Below, one piece after another: positions 25,301 to 37,300 of a stretch of DNA of 64,000 bases. The notes below the pieces were generated by a model. It was not told the DNA's origin. It saw nothing but the letters and a program-made list of their open reading frames with translations, and ran no database searches. The stretch lies in the NCBI GenBank assembly GCA_028583415.1, contig CM053266.1:6271217-6335216 (forward strand). Reading direction: 5' to 3'. Numbering within the stretch: the stretch's first letter is position 1; every line of letters begins with the position of its first letter. Source of the DNA: Protea cynaroides (taxonomy: Eukaryota > Streptophyta > Magnoliopsida > Proteales > Proteaceae). Both the position numbers and the translations under genes were made by a program.

Positions 25301-28300
25301 GTCTGTACTATATTAATGGCCACTTCCCAATCATAATTCAATGTTATAACTCATTATAAGGTCCTACATTGAATACTTATATCAGTTTATCCATTATGAG
25401 CATTATTGAACAATTCGACCTAATATCCATTAATGGTTTCTTTGAACTTTGCTCCAACATGATCAGAGGTTGGGTTTTACCTCATAAGATCATCAAGGGT
25501 TGTTCTAAGTAATGAAATAATAGTTTCGAGATTACCTTAATGCTTATGTTAGAAGCCATAGTTTTCAAGGCGACCCTAGGCGATGGAGGCCGACCTGGGC
25601 GCCTAGGCGTTGCCTAGGCGACCAAGGCGTTCCTGATGTTGTTTTTTTTTTTTTTTGCCTAAAATATCAATTCTATATTTATGTTTATACTTTTATTACT
25701 TTATATATTAAATGCAACAATGGAATATGCTACATAAAGAACTAACATTTAACTATTTAAGACATAACCTAATATGAGAAAAATAAACAAAGAATGATTA
25801 AACTATAAAATGTAAGAATTAAAAAAGCACAAAGCAATAAACTAAGAACATAATACCATATAAAATAAGAAACAAGAGTGCAAGTAAAAAAAAAAAAAAA
25901 AAAAAAAAATAAAGACAGTTGCAGAGAGGTATGGAGCAGACCAGCAGAGAATAAAAAAAAAAAGTTGCAGACTGCAGAGTAGAGAGGTAGAAGAAGAAGA
26001 ATCGTGAAGAGAGGAGGAAGAAGAAGAAGAATGGAGCAGACTAGTCACCAGTAGAGAAAAAAAAGGAAGGAAAAAAAGATATTGCAGAGCAGAGAGGTAG
26101 AAGAAGAAGAGAGAGAAGGAAGAAGAAGAATAGAGTAGAGAGGAAGAAGAAGAAGAATGGAGCACCAGGCTACCAAAGAAAAAAAAAAGCAGAGAGATAG
26201 AAGAAGAAGAAAAAGAACAGAGTAGAGAGGAAGAAGAAGAAGAATGGAGCACTAGCAGAGAAAAAAAAAAGACGTTGCAAAAAAAAGAAGAAGAAGAAAG
26301 ACGTTGCAGAGAAGAAGAATAAAGCAGAGAAGAGGAAGAAGAAGAAGAATGGAGCAGACGAACAGGGAAAAAAAAAGACGTTGCAAAAAAAAAACTTTGC
26401 GGAAAGACTCGCGAGAGAGGGAAAAGAAGAAGAAAAGGGCGAATAACAGATAAAAAAAAAAAAAGCGTTGCAAGGTAGGAAAAAAAAAGTCGTTTGCGAG
26501 AGAGAAGAGAAGAAGAAGAAGAAGAAGAAGAAGAAGAAGAAGAAGAAGAACAAAGCAGAGCAGAGCAGAGAGGAAGAAGAAGAAGAAGAGAAAGAAAAAC
26601 AGAGCATAAAAGAGTAAAAGACACGATATTAAAAAAAAAAAAAGTTGCGCAGAGAGGAAGAAGAAGAAGAACAAAACAGAGAAGAAGAAGAAGAAGAAGA
26701 AGAAGAAGAAGAAGAAGAAGAGAGCAGATAAGAAGAAGACGAAAAAGAAGAAGAGAGGAGAGAAGAAGAAGAAGACGAAGAAGACGAAGAAGAAGAAGAA
26801 GACGAAGAAGACGAAGAAGACGAAAAAGAAGAAGAGAGCAGAGAAGAAGAAGAAGAAGACGAAGAAGACGGAGAGAGCAGAGAAGAAGAAGACGAAGAAG
26901 ACGAAAAAGAAGAAGAGAGCAGAGAAGAAGAAGAAGACAAAGAAGAAGAAGAAGAAGAAGACGAAGAAGAAAAAGAAGAGACAGATTAGTAGACTTGAAG
27001 GAAAAAAAAAAGACTTGCAGAGTTGTAGAAGAAGAAAAAGACGATATTAAAAAAAAAAAAAGTTGCAGAAGAAGAAGAAAGAACTATTTCATATAAAATA
27101 AAAACTATAATGCAAACATACCTGATGCCGATCGCCGGAAGCAAAGTAGGAAACCAAATTGCCGGAATATTCGCCGGAATAGGAAGAAGAACAAACTTCG
27201 CCTTCAAGAGTTTCCTTCTCTTTCACGCTTCAATCGCCAGAGTACCTGGCTTCTCTTCTCTTCTACGGTATCTACCTTATATAGCCCCTGATTCCATGTA
27301 TTGGTGTACAATATATTATTGTACACCAAACCAATGTAAAATTTAGTTTTAGAATCTTATTAAAAAAAATCAAATAATAGTTAAAATAATATAATAATTA
27401 TTTTAATTTAATAAAAAACTATAATAAGTTGTATAAGGCGACCACCTAGGATGTCTGGGCGTCCAAGGCGGCCAAGGCGTCGCCCAGACATCCTAGGCGG
27501 TCACCTTTCGAACTACCACTAGGCGAGTGACCGCCCAGCCTCTTCTTTTGCGCCTGGACGCCTAGGTGACGCCTTGACAACAATGTAGAAGCTGTTGTAG
27601 CAAGAAGGTTGAGGGAGGACTTTCAATGGTAATTCTTCCTCTTCTTCTTCCTTCAACCTTGTTCCAATTCATTCTCTCTTTCCCAAACGTGTCAAAGGTT
27701 TTAATGTTCTCAATTAGGGCTCATAGAGAGTTTATATTAGGGACTTTATGCAAGAGTTAGAGTTGCAATTCTCTTGAGAGTCCTATTCTTAGTATAAGTG
27801 TGATAGAGGAGGCTTGGAGGTTGTTCATTGACGCTCCATCACTTTCAAAAGTAGGTCCCACATGATTTGGGATGTCCATGGGTGGTTAGGAATCAGTTTG
27901 AACCAAGCCCAACTAAGTTAGACTCAAACTGGCCCAATTATGGGCACGGGCGGTCGATCACAGGTGGGCGGTCGATTAGGCCCATTTCATCGACCTCCTT
28001 GGTCGACCGCCAAACCCGAATTGGTTCAGGTTGGCCAGGCCTTGGTTGGTTCAACTATTTATTCCCAAACAAAGCTTCTATAGTAATAGAAAGAAGGTTT
28101 TAACGCTTACCTAGAGTTCCATACACTTCATTGATGATACGAAAGCTAGGCTAGTGTCGGCAGGAGAACCTATTATGTGTGAAAAATTTCAAATTAGCCC
28201 ATATTTTTTGATGCGGGTTTCACATTGACTCATTGAGTATAAATGCGAATGTGAATGTAAAACAGTAAATGTAAATGTGAATGTGAATGTGAATGTAAAT

Positions 28301-31300
28301 CAATAAATTTGAATGTGAATGTAAATCTATAAATGTGAATGTTGATTGCCCCCTTATTAGTTTATTGATTTGTGCTTTTTTATTTTTTTATAATTATGGT
28401 TCTTTATGTCCTATACTTTATTCATTATTTATTGGTTTTTTCATATTAATTAGGTTATGCCTTAAATATTTGTTCTTTATGTAGCATACTGCATATATAT
28501 AAACATAAATATAGCATTGATATTTTAGAAATAAAAAAAAAAAAACATTAAGAACGCCTTGGTCACCTAGGTGTACAAGCACCTAGGCGCCTAGATGGCC
28601 TTTAATGCCTTGGGTTGCCTTGACAACTATGGCAATAGGTGCTAGGGAGGAGGAAAATCAATGAGGAGAGATGAGGGGATGGAGAAACAATGAACAAGAG
28701 AGGGAAGTAAGGGTTGTGGCTGAGTCTCTCAACTTAAAGACTCAGCTGCAAAAATTGCAACAAGCTCTCTTTTTCCCCAAAATTGAATTCTCTTCTCTTT
28801 GCATTCATATATAGAAAGTTGTCTTTGAATACAAATAGGAAAGTAAGATTGGTCAATCCTTCTTTGTTGATATTAACGAAGGAGGAAAGTTCAATCTTGC
28901 TTTAGGAAACATTACAAAAGAAGAAGAGACAATATTCTATTGCTTAATAAAGAACTTTTCTAAACTGAAAATAGAAACTATTCAAAATAGAAAGATTAAC
29001 TTAGGTTAATGACTAACAATATCAATAGCTAATTTTAGGAAGCATATATATTTAGAAGGTAGATCCCTTTGATAGCACCTCTCAGAATCTTCCAAGGACA
29101 ACTGTCCGCCAACTGTCCCTACAGCTGTCCAACAGCTGTGGCTAACCATAATTGGCTAGGCTAGCTATAGGAGACTTGGTCTGGCCCTTCCAAACAGGGG
29201 TGGTACTGTTCACGTAAACAGTACCACGTGGTCAAGAGATTGACTTGATAATCTTGATCTGCATCAGCTTAATTGATGCAAATGCTAGGGTTACAATCAA
29301 TTTTAGACCCTTAGCCTTGCAATATGATTTATTACAACCAGTCCCAATGATAGACTAAATAACAAACCAGAAAAATCAGAATGAAGAACTTATCTTTTCT
29401 GACCAATCCAACCGTTGGTTGATCAAACTGTTCTGGAGGCTTGAAGCTTCATATGATATTGCAACCATAGCAGAAGGAGAGGTTGACCTAATCAAGGTTG
29501 TGGAAGTTATGATCACTTTAAGTTGTTGTGGTACAGGTTTCCTACACAGGAACCGAAACCTGTACCTTGAGTGGGGATGTGATTGCCGATGGAGAAGTAT
29601 AGGGTAACATGGATCCTTCAATTCACACGGCAATGAAGGTGGTTAATCCTTTAATTGAGGGCTTCAATACTTCCAAGATCCAACAGCTAATGATGGAGAT
29701 TAAGTTTAGAAATTAACAATAGGAAGTAAGAAAATACAGTAGAGCCAATGGGCAATAGGTGCTAGGGAGGAGGAAATCGATGAGGAGAGATGAGGGGATG
29801 GAGAAACAATGAAGAGGAGAGGGAAGTAAGGGTTGCGGCTGAGTCTCACAACCTAGAGACCCAGCTGCAAAAATTGCAACAAGCTGTCTTTTTCCCCAAA
29901 ACTGATTTCTCTTCTCTTTGCATTCATATATATAGAGTTGTCTTTGAATACAAATAGGAAGGTAAGACTGGTCAATCCTTCTTTGTTGACACTAGTAAAG
30001 GAGGAAAGTCCAATCTTGCTTTTGGAAACTTTACAAAAGAAGAAGAGACAACATTCTATTGCCTAATACAAACTTTCTTAAATTAAGAATATAAACTATT
30101 CATAAAAAGATTAACTTAGACTAGTAACTAACAATAGAAATAGCTAACTTTAGGAAGCATATATATATATTTAGAAAGTAGGTCTCTTGGATAGCAGTTC
30201 TCAAAGAATCTTCCAAGGACAGTTGTCCGCCAACTGTCCTACAACTGTTTCTACTGCTGTCCAACAGCTGTGGCTAGTTATAATTGGCTAAGCTTGCTGC
30301 TAGCTGTAGCAGACCTGGTCTGGCCTTTCCAAACAGGGGTGGTACCATTCACGTGAACAGTACCATGTGGTCAAGAGATTGACTTGATTATCTTGATTTG
30401 CATCAAACTTCCTCCCTAAGTGGAGGTCATTATATTTTCTGATAGATATTATCATGATTAGTTGTCACTGAGAATTAAAGCTGTAAACTGCACTGTAGAA
30501 GTGAGGGCATCTTATCACACCCCTCAAATGGCAAAATAACATTCAGGAAAAGGGAAGAAGAAGATGGAGGAAAGAAAGGGGGAGGGCAATCTCTCTCTGC
30601 TATGGTTTAGAATTCTTAAACTGTAAATAGAAAGCCACTAGATTTTTGTGATTCCAGGTTATCTTGAATCTTGGCCTTCAAAGTTTTGTGATTCTGAGCA
30701 TCTTCTTGTAAACTGTTTGTCATCTCTTCCGGTTTACACTTTATGCCCCAATTCAAGCTCGTGGAGAACAGTTTATGCTGGGTTGTCTTTAAGAGGGGAT
30801 CATTTCTGGATGAAGCCTGTTTTCTTGTATTGGTTTCACTAAAATGGATTTTCTTATACTGCCCCAGGAACCTCATTGAAAACGAAACTTTTCTTATGTT
30901 TACAAATTTTGAAAATGGGAGGTATGTTGTTGCAACTAATTATACATTGTGCCGTGTAACATCATTAACCATCCAATTGATGGTGATGAACCACAACAGA
31001 ACCACTAGAAAGATCGAAGTTTTTGTGCGTTGGCTTAAGAGGCAATTACCTGAAACCCTAGTCTTCCTCCCTCCATAGTCCATACAATCATTCTGTTCTC
31101 TCTTGACTACTTTCCTGGATAGGGGTGTAATATGAGGTGGATCAATGGCTTACTGTTACAGATATGATCACTGTAAATGATCAGGTGTTCCTTGACCGTA
31201 AAAGTAAAAAAGAAAACAAGAGGAGTTGGAGAGATCACTGATGTTTTCAGAAAATTTTAATAAAAACATTAGCTATGGGAATGGTTACCAAGTTAAGTTA

Positions 31301-34300
31301 ATTATTGTTTGATTGTGTGGCAATGGTGCTGCTGCACTTTTTGTTGCTTCATAGCAACACTTCAAGTTGTTGCAAGAATTGGTTGCCAAATAGCAACACT
31401 TACCTTGTTGCAAGAGTTGGTCTAAATGATGTAATTTACCAGATTACAATAATGAGGTTCTTCCCCCCTCCCCCAATACACAGTTTCTTTCTTTTTTGCC
31501 ATTAAGTTATAGAAAATATCCCTTTAACTCAGAGAATTTTATGCTTTTGTTAATAATATATAATTTTGTACTGCTCTTTGACTAGTGTTTTCCTTTGATT
31601 ATGTGGAATTTCAGTTTCCTCACAAAGTATTTGGTGCAGCTCTTGTTAGCGGAATAGCTTTAGGACTTGCAAACCCCGGTCTTGGTTGTCTTGCCAACAA
31701 ATACTCTATATCAAAGTTCAGCACTTTTGGGATTTTTCTTATCTCAGGTATTCAGGGTAGAATAAAAGAGTAACACTATTACCAGCTTGATCAATATTAT
31801 ACGGTTGCAATTTTGTAAAATTACCCTCTTTTCATTATGTAGGGTTGACGTTGCAGAGTAGGGAAATTAGTGCTGCAGTGAAAGCATGGCCTGCTGGACT
31901 GTTTGGGCTAGTATGACCTTGAATTTCTTTTGTGATGTATGTATGTTGTAGTTTGTCACCATCAGTTCCTGTTCTTGGATTATGAACTTTATGTGCATGC
32001 AGGTGTGCAGACACGTGAGTTTGTATTTTTGAAGTAGCAATGTTTGTTGCTTCTTGTGGAAATGCATCATTTCATCATTATTTGTTTGGAAAGATGATGT
32101 ATTTGTTGTAATGTTGTACTTTTCAATGTCAATTGGGTGGTCTTTTATTTTTCCTGCTCATGAAGGAAAAGGGTATGCATATGCTATTTAGTGATAGTTC
32201 TACTAACAGTAAGAAAAAGAAATGGGGTAAAAACTAGGCTAAGTTGGAAATGGTGTTTTGCTAAGTTGGATATGTGGTCTGCACACCACATCTCTCTCTC
32301 TCTCAGTGGATGATTGTATGGACTTTCAAGTCTCAATGATTATGTAGTTGACTAGCTGGTTCACTTGATGAACTGTGATCGTAGATCATGGTTGTCAATG
32401 CGTCACCTAGGCTACAAGGTGGTTTTCAGTGTCCAAGGGAAGCAGTCACCTAGTTGTCTAGGCGCCCAGACTTGAAATGAAGAAGGAGAAGGGAAGGCTG
32501 ACGAAAAAGAAAAATGAAGCAGAGAAAGAAGAAACGGAAGGAAGAAGGAAGAGAGAAGAAAGAAGATGGACAAAACAAAAAAAGCAGAAGAAAAAGAAAA
32601 AGGAACAGAAAGTAGTGGAAGAAGAATAAGAAATGGAAGGGAAGTCGCTGCTGGAAGTTGGAGTGGGGGGGGGAGGAAAAAGGAGAAAGAGGAGGCAGCA
32701 CGAAAAAGAGAAATGTACCTAGAACCTCATAAACATAGGCTGCTGAATCGACATAAAATAAAGAGTCCACTTCTGCTGCATCAACGGCTTCATCGAAAGG
32801 CCCGCTGCTACTGGATTGGATCCCGCATCAAGGATTTTTTAACCTGTTCATGCTGAAACCTATGGTGCAAGTCACACTGGTAAAATTTCTGGTGGAAGTC
32901 GCAAGAGGGAAAATTTGTTGGAACTGGTAGTGCTTGATCTGATGTGAAGATTTTCCCTTTAAACACTTAAATGTTATATTTAATGCTATCTCTATCCTTT
33001 TATTTCAGACGACCAAAATAACCACATAAGTATTTACATAATTACCTTCCATACCCCCACACAAGAGCAAGGTGCCCACCTTACCAACTTGGTGCTCACC
33101 TAGGCGAACTGGTGGGAGGCAGTTCCTAGGTCTGCCTTAATGCTTTGACAACTATGTTGCAGATTAATTATAAAGATAGATGCCTACAGAAATCAGACTC
33201 GTGAGATGAGTTCTGTGTTGATGAAAGTCCATCCAATCATTCACTGCTGGGTGGGTTAGAGAGAGCCTTATGTGAATGTGTTGTTTACTGTTACAATTGA
33301 AGCTCTTTTAATTAAGTTGTCTTCATAAGAGCCTACAGTTGCTTTCTTTATTTGAGTGGCATCTTTAACGAAAATGTTTAATGCAGTTCAAGGTTCTAGA
33401 AATAATCTGGAGTAAAAAATGCTGACAGTCCAGGATCAATGTAGAATCGATAGAAACTAATATAGGACCAGAATCGAAATAATATCAAAGTCTAAATTAA
33501 AACAAGTCTGATTGGCCTGAAATTATGGTCAAATGCTCTACTATAGAGGGGAACAGCTCTGTAAAATTTGAACTGAGTCTGATGGTCAGATGAGGAGTAA
33601 TGCGAAAAAAAAAAAAAGAATCTTGAACAAGAAAATTTGAAATCAAGTTGAAACAGAATTTCAATATTCAGGTTTAAGGCATCAAGGCTGACATTTTATA
33701 CTGAATATAAGAAACTATTCAGCCAAGTTGAAACAGAATTTCAATATTCAGGTTTAAGGCATCAAGGCTGACATTTTATACTGAATTATAATAAGAAACT
33801 ATTCAGCAAAGTAGCAGACAAAACCCAGAAATCCGAATTTAAATTCAGAATTTAGAAAACTGAAATTTAAAGAAGTTGTAGTTGAGTAGGAAACCAAAGC
33901 TCGATGGGGACATCTCAGATTTGAAACAGAATGGAAATCAAAGCTAGGAATCAGAATTTAGAGGATTGAATTAAAGAAGAATAGAGAAGAGAGGAAAGAT
34001 CACACTTGATGTCAGAGTGATGGCAAAGAGGATCCAAAAGCAAAATAAATCAATAAATCCTCTTTGCTGCAGGATCTTAGTACAACCAGCCCAAATCAGA
34101 ATTATAGGACAAGAATAAAATTAACTTATCTGTAATCTCAGCCGTCAGAATCTCGTGGAACTTGCAGGAGTTGTCCTTGAGAGTTGATCTGAACACGTCA
34201 ACCAGGGGAGCAACTGGAGAAGTTTGCGAGGTCCTTTGATGTCAGCAGCAGAGTTCGATTTCAATATGAAGTTTAAAAAAAAATAGCCCAGCAGTGTGTG

Positions 34301-37300
34301 AGAGATGGAGAATGGAGGATAAGATCAAGGAATTGAATAAAGAAGCAACAATGATCACCAAAAAAAATTCAATATTTTTCTGGTTTGCTCAAGTCTGCCT
34401 TCCTTCTCCCATTCCATTTTATTTATAATGCTTACAAAAAATAGAAAGGATTGATTCTTTAAGGAGAATGTCCAAAAATAAAAAGGAGAAATTTTTTCTT
34501 TATATCTATTAGGAATGTTTCTAAACAAAAGAAACTTTTAAAAACTGATTCAAAGAAAACAATTTAGAAAACAAACTAAAGACTGATATGTAGGAGAAGA
34601 GGACTTACATTGGACAGATTTGGGACAGCTGTCCATAGTTGTCAATTTTAGCCTAAGCTGGACAGATTTGGGACAGCTGTCCATAGCTTGTCAATATTAG
34701 CCCAAGCTGGATAGATTTGGGACAGCTGTCCATAGTTGTCAATATTAGCCAAAGCCATCGGCTTGGCTTTTTGTCTTTTTCTGCCGCCTTGTATAGGTCT
34801 TGACTGCATCAGCTCCCCCCCGGCTTGGAAACATTCGTCTTCGACGAATGGAAGAATGACATGTAGCGTTCATAGAGGTCTGGGTCTATCCTCTTGAAGT
34901 CATCTTCATGGATCCATGTGCTATCTATTTGTGGATGTTCTTTCCATTTGATCAAGAATGACTGATAACCACCTCCTTTTTGAGTCATTGTGTATTTGTA
35001 ATCAAGGATATTCTCGATCTGATTAGCATGGGGAATTTCAAATTGTGGCAGTCGAAGAGCATGTTCCATGTCGCCTTCGTCAGAATGGTGATTGGTGTAC
35101 AGAGTCAAATCATCAACATTGAAAATATTACTAATGGCCATGTTTGGTGGAAGCTCGAGGACATAGGCATTTGTGTCGATTTTCTTTAGCACCTTGTAAG
35201 GACCCATCTTCCTTGGATGTAACTTGGTAGTCGTGCCGGGAGTAAACCTCTCAGGACTAATTCGAACCATAACCATATCATCGGTTTGGAACTCCACATT
35301 CCGGCGATGACGATCTGCATTGGCTTTGTATGCTTCATTGCTAAGGGCAATGCGTCGTCGAACATCTGTGTGTACCTCTGTGATATGACAAATAAACTCT
35401 TAGGCTTCAATGCTAACATGGGCATGAGGTGGGAGAGACACAAGGTCAATAGGCCTCTTCGGTTGTATGCCAAGTACTATCTCGAATGGAGTGCGGCTTG
35501 TAGTCCGATTGACGGAGCTATTATATGCAAACTCCGCTATCAAGTATGGAGGGCCAAGTCTTCTCATAATCTCGAACAAGGCAACGAAGAAGATTTCCCA
35601 AGCTCTGATTTACCACTTTTGTTTGCCCATCTGTTTGAGGATGGAAGGCGGTTGAGTATAGCAACTTAGTGTTGGTCTTCAACAATAAAGTCTTCCAAAA
35701 GTAGCTCATAAATTTCATGTCCCGATCCGACACAATGGTCTCGGGCAGCCCGTGAAGGCACACCACTTCCTTGAAGAATAGGACAACCACATGTCTTGCA
35801 TTAAAGGTCTTCCGACAAGGGAGGAAGTCTGCCATTTTTGAGAATCTGTCGACTACCACAAATATAGAATCATATCGCTCCCGTGTGGGTGGTAAACCAA
35901 GGACAAAATCCCTGCTAGCATGTAACCATGGTGTATGAGGCACCGGTAATGGTGTGTACAAACCAAAATTCTGCTTAGTGCCTTTGGCTAGGTGACATAT
36001 ATATAGGACACCGCTGGATCACATTTTCCACATCATGGGGTAAGTGAGGCCTATAGTATAGGTCTGTAACTCATGCCATTGTCTTGTCTTGACCAAAGTG
36101 TCCACCTAAACCACCTCCATGTAACTCCTGAATAAGATATTGACGTAGGGACGTCTTTGGAATGCATAACCGTGTTCCCATAAACAAGTAGCCATCTTGT
36201 ATGGAGAACTTTGGATCGGTGTCCCCTTGCTGTAGCTTTTGAAACATGGGACTGAAATCTTCATCTGTCATTCCCCTTTGATGTGCTCTATTCCTGTACC
36301 TTGGGTTGAAAAGGTACTTAATGTGATTACTTTGCGACTTAAGGCATCCACAACTTGGTTCTCTTTTCCGGCTTTTTAGTTTAGTGCAAAGGTAAATTCT
36401 TGGAGATAAGAAATCCACTTAGCGTGCTGATGACTAATGGTAATTTGAGAATTTAGGAATTTGAGGGCCTCGTGGTCAGAGTACAGTACAAACTCTATTC
36501 CTATGAGGTAATGCCTCCAATGCTTGATCACCTGTACTACAGCATAAAGTTCCAAATCATATGTAGAATACATCTTCTTCGTATCATTGAGTTTCTCACT
36601 GTAGAATGCCACCGGATGTTTATCTTACATAACTACTCCAACAATTCCCGAATGAAAGGCATAGTAGCAACCTCGAACATACGGTCAAAATCAGGAAGGT
36701 GAAGGACAGGCGCTTCAGTCACAACTTTCTTTATAAGATGGAATGCTTTGGTGGCTGCCGGGATCCATTGGAATGAACCTTTTTTTGTTTTCATGCACTC
36801 TGTGATGGGTGCCATGATAGAGCTAAACCCTTGTATAAATCTCCGATAAAAGGAGGCGAGGCTATGGAAGCTACGCACCTCGGTAAGGGTCTTTTCGAGT
36901 AACCAATTTGTGGCTTTCTATCTTGGATGGATCAGCTTTTACCCCTCTTGATGAGATGATAAAACCAAGGCAGACTACCTTGGGGAGCATAAATGAATAC
37001 TTCTTCAGATTCAAGTATAATTTATCATCTCGTAGGATCCTCATTACTTGCCGTATGTGTTCAGGGTGGTCTTCATTGTCCTTGCTGTATATTAGTATAT
37101 CATCGAAGTACACAACAAGAAATTTACCGATGAAAGGTCGGAGTACTTGAGTCATTACTCTCAGAAAAGTACTTGGGGCATTGGTTAACCCGAAGGGCAT
37201 AACCTTCCATTCATATAATCCGTTTTTCGTCTTGAAGGCTGTTTTCCACTCATCGCCGGGACGAACACGAATTTGATGGTAGCCACTCCGTAAATCAAGC

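Larger units (their letters stand above)
22163..28631. mobile_element. hAT-like element, right-arm copy of 18237-21931
   Basis: Inverted copy with ends CGTAGTTGTCAAGGCG and ...CCTTGACAACTATG. Flanking 8-mers GAAATAGG/GCAATAGG (22155-22162, 28632-28639) are the reverse complement of the left copy's duplication, proving it was duplicated with its host. It lacks the left copy's 19342 insertion but carries a solo LTR at 23278-28224. Tandem 'AAAGTCCATCGACTTTGACC' units and CTTCTTC runs are visible at about 22840-23110. Confidence 0.82.
22067..29266 (-). mobile_element. Partial LTR2' of the right arm, split by a hAT-like element
   Basis: Reverse-oriented match of the left LTR2: segment 22067-22162, then 28632-29266 ending CTGCATCA. 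Interrupted at 22163-28631. Confidence 0.75.
9236..30405. repeat. Giant inverted duplication of a two-LTR element, flanked by AACTT repeats
   Basis: Left arm: LTR1 (9236-17579, interrupted), 7-bp remnant, partial LTR2 (17587 to about 22037, interrupted). Right arm mirrors it: partial LTR2' (about 22067-29266), 7 bp, LTR1' (29274-30405). After removing later insertions, LTR1 is 1,133 bp and LTR1' 1,132 bp. Both outer ends are the same LTR terminus (TGATGCA), and AACTT occurs directly outside both (9231-9235 and 30406-30410). The same hAT-like element at the same site with the same 8-bp duplication is in both arms, so the arms are copies, not independent insertions. Confidence 0.8.

Noticed and set aside
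30743..31078. 111-codon frame in intron 2
   Set aside because: No recognisable domain, no repeat-free homologue known to me, and it lies between BASS4 exons.
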